Assembly (NCBI RefSeq): GCF_001423525.1
Contig: NZ_LMOI01000018.1
Coordinates: 63,786 to 127,785 of the forward strand
DNA: 64,000 bases
Source: Arthrobacter sp. Leaf137
GTDB taxonomy: Bacteria > Actinomycetota > Actinomycetes > Actinomycetales > Micrococcaceae
Direction of reading: 5' to 3'
In this document: piece after piece, positions 63,370 through 64,000 of the stretch
How the letters are laid out: each line of letters opens with the position of its first letter
How positions within the stretch are numbered: position 1 is the stretch's first letter
Notes under the pieces: generated by a model
What the model saw: the letters and a program-made list of their open reading frames with translations, nothing else
Told to the model about the DNA's origin: nothing
The model's database searches: none
Made by a program: the position numbers and the translations under genes

Positions 63370-64000
63370 ATGGAACTTCCCGTGATGCCGCCCATCCCGC
63401 CCATGCTTGCCAAGGCCGTCAGCGGCATCGACGGTATTCCCCAGGGCGGAGGCCTCAGTTACGAGCCTAAGTGGGACGGCTTCCGGTCCATCATCTTCCG
63501 CGACGGGGACGAGCTGGAGATCGGCAGCCGCAACGAAAAACCAATGACCCGCTACTTCCCCGAACTCGTGGCAGCCCTCAAGGAAAACCTGCCGCCCCGC
63601 TGCGTGGTGGACGGCGAAATCATCCTGGTTGGTGCCTCCGGTGACAGGCTGGACTTCGACACCCTCCAGCAGCGCATCCATCCCGCCGCCAGCAGGGTGA
63701 AGCTCCTGGCCGAGCAGACCCCCGCCTCCTTCGTTGCCTTCGACCTGCTGGCCCTGGACGGTGACGACTACACCGGCAGGCCATTCGCCGAACGCCGGGC
63801 CGCCCTGGAAAAGGCGCTCGCGGCCAGCAAGGCCCCGGTCCACCTCACCGCAGCGACCACAGACAAGGACACCGCCGGGCAGTGGTTCGAGCAGTTTGAA
63901 GGTGCCGGGCTGGACGGCTTGGTAGCCAAGCGGCTGGACGGGACGTATGAGCCGGACAAGCGCACGATGTTCAAGATCAAGCACGAGCGCACCGCCGACT
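63370..64000 (+). CDS. ATP-dependent DNA ligase (partial at right edge)
   Basis: The visible 210 codons contain the nucleotidyltransferase motif EPKWDGFR with the AMP-accepting lysine at residue 34, followed by EIGSRNEKPMTRYFPE, VVDGEIIL and DGLVAKRLDG. Belongs to the ATP-dependent (LigC/LigD-type) ligases of actinobacteria, used in end-joining repair. The C-terminal domain is off the window. No stop is visible. Confidence 0.92.
   Translation, partial: MELPVMPPIPPMLAKAVSGIDGIPQGGGLSYEPKWDGFRSIIFRDGDELEIGSRNEKPMTRYFPELVAALKENLPPRCVVDGEIILVGASGDRLDFDTLQQRIHPAASRVKLLAEQTPASFVAFDLLALDGDDYTGRPFAERRAALEKALAASKAPVHLTAATTDKDTAGQWFEQFEGAGLDGLVAKRLDGTYEPDKRTMFKIKHERTAD

Noticed and set aside
1..64000. 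tRNA, rRNA and insertion sequences
   Set aside because: No cloverleaf-like or rRNA-like segment, transposase frame or terminal inverted repeat with target duplication was seen by eye. A tRNAscan or Rfam run would settle small cases.

Overview
The window is a chromosome segment from a high-GC actinobacterium of the family Micrococcaceae (Arthrobacter or Pseudarthrobacter type). The evidence is the gene content and order (trxA, trxB, murJ and a NUDIX gene facing a CCA tRNA nucleotidyltransferase gene; rpsF-ssb-rpsR-rplI; dnaB), the codon use, and actinobacterial families such as WXG100, CsoR/CopZ/CopA, class F-like sortase and LAL-type LuxR regulators. In related actinobacteria this block lies next to parAB and oriC, so the left edge of the window is probably only a few kilobases from the replication origin. 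No tRNA, rRNA, CRISPR array, prophage or insertion sequence was recognised.

Layout. Bases 1-3144 hold no convincing gene and look lower in GC than the rest. They carry five near-perfect parS sites plus one degenerate copy, and two clusters of DnaA-box-like sequences, and probably form the convergent space between parB (off the left edge) and trxA. Bases 3145-9210 (minus strand) are a thioredoxin system and a peptidoglycan-precursor export block (trxA, trxB, a pseudokinase/sugar-binding-like membrane protein, murJ, NUDIX). From 9370 the plus strand holds CCA-adding enzyme, a histidine phosphatase, two tiny candidate genes each followed by a hairpin, a GT87-like membrane glycosyltransferase, a phytoene-desaturase-like oxidoreductase, a lipoprotein penicillin-binding protein, an ABC-F ATPase, an MFS transporter and a PAP2/diacylglycerol-kinase fusion. 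Bases 22004-25947 are an ABC-2 exporter with a two-component system. Then come a secreted intradiol-dioxygenase-like lipoprotein, an M18 aminopeptidase, a NeuD-like acyltransferase and a large LAL regulator diverging from an amino acid permease.

Bases 33651-35554 are the S6/SSB/S18/L9 operon with a leader that can hide the rpsF ribosome-binding site. Several metabolic genes and dnaB follow; dnaB has its own DnaA-box-like cluster and an orphan promoter/terminator pair upstream. Bases 41615-46012 encode a very large secreted pectin-degrading enzyme combining a rhamnogalacturonan acetylesterase and a rhamnogalacturonan lyase. Transporters and small membrane proteins lead to a solitary WXG100 gene and a csoR-copZ-copA copper operon with two palindromic operators. 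The right end has a universal stress protein, a sortase with a repeat-rich surface protein, a BNR-repeat protein overlapping a MoaD/ThiS-like gene, an AlaA-type aminotransferase with a GNAT gene, an AEC transporter with a clear promoter, and the start of an ATP-dependent DNA ligase.

The items that best merit a second look are the parS/DnaA-box island, the stand-alone pseudokinase next to murJ, the pair of tiny genes at 11.6-12.2 kb, the rpsF leader, the orphan small transcript upstream of dnaB, the sortase/surface-protein pair, and the BNR/MoaD-like pair.
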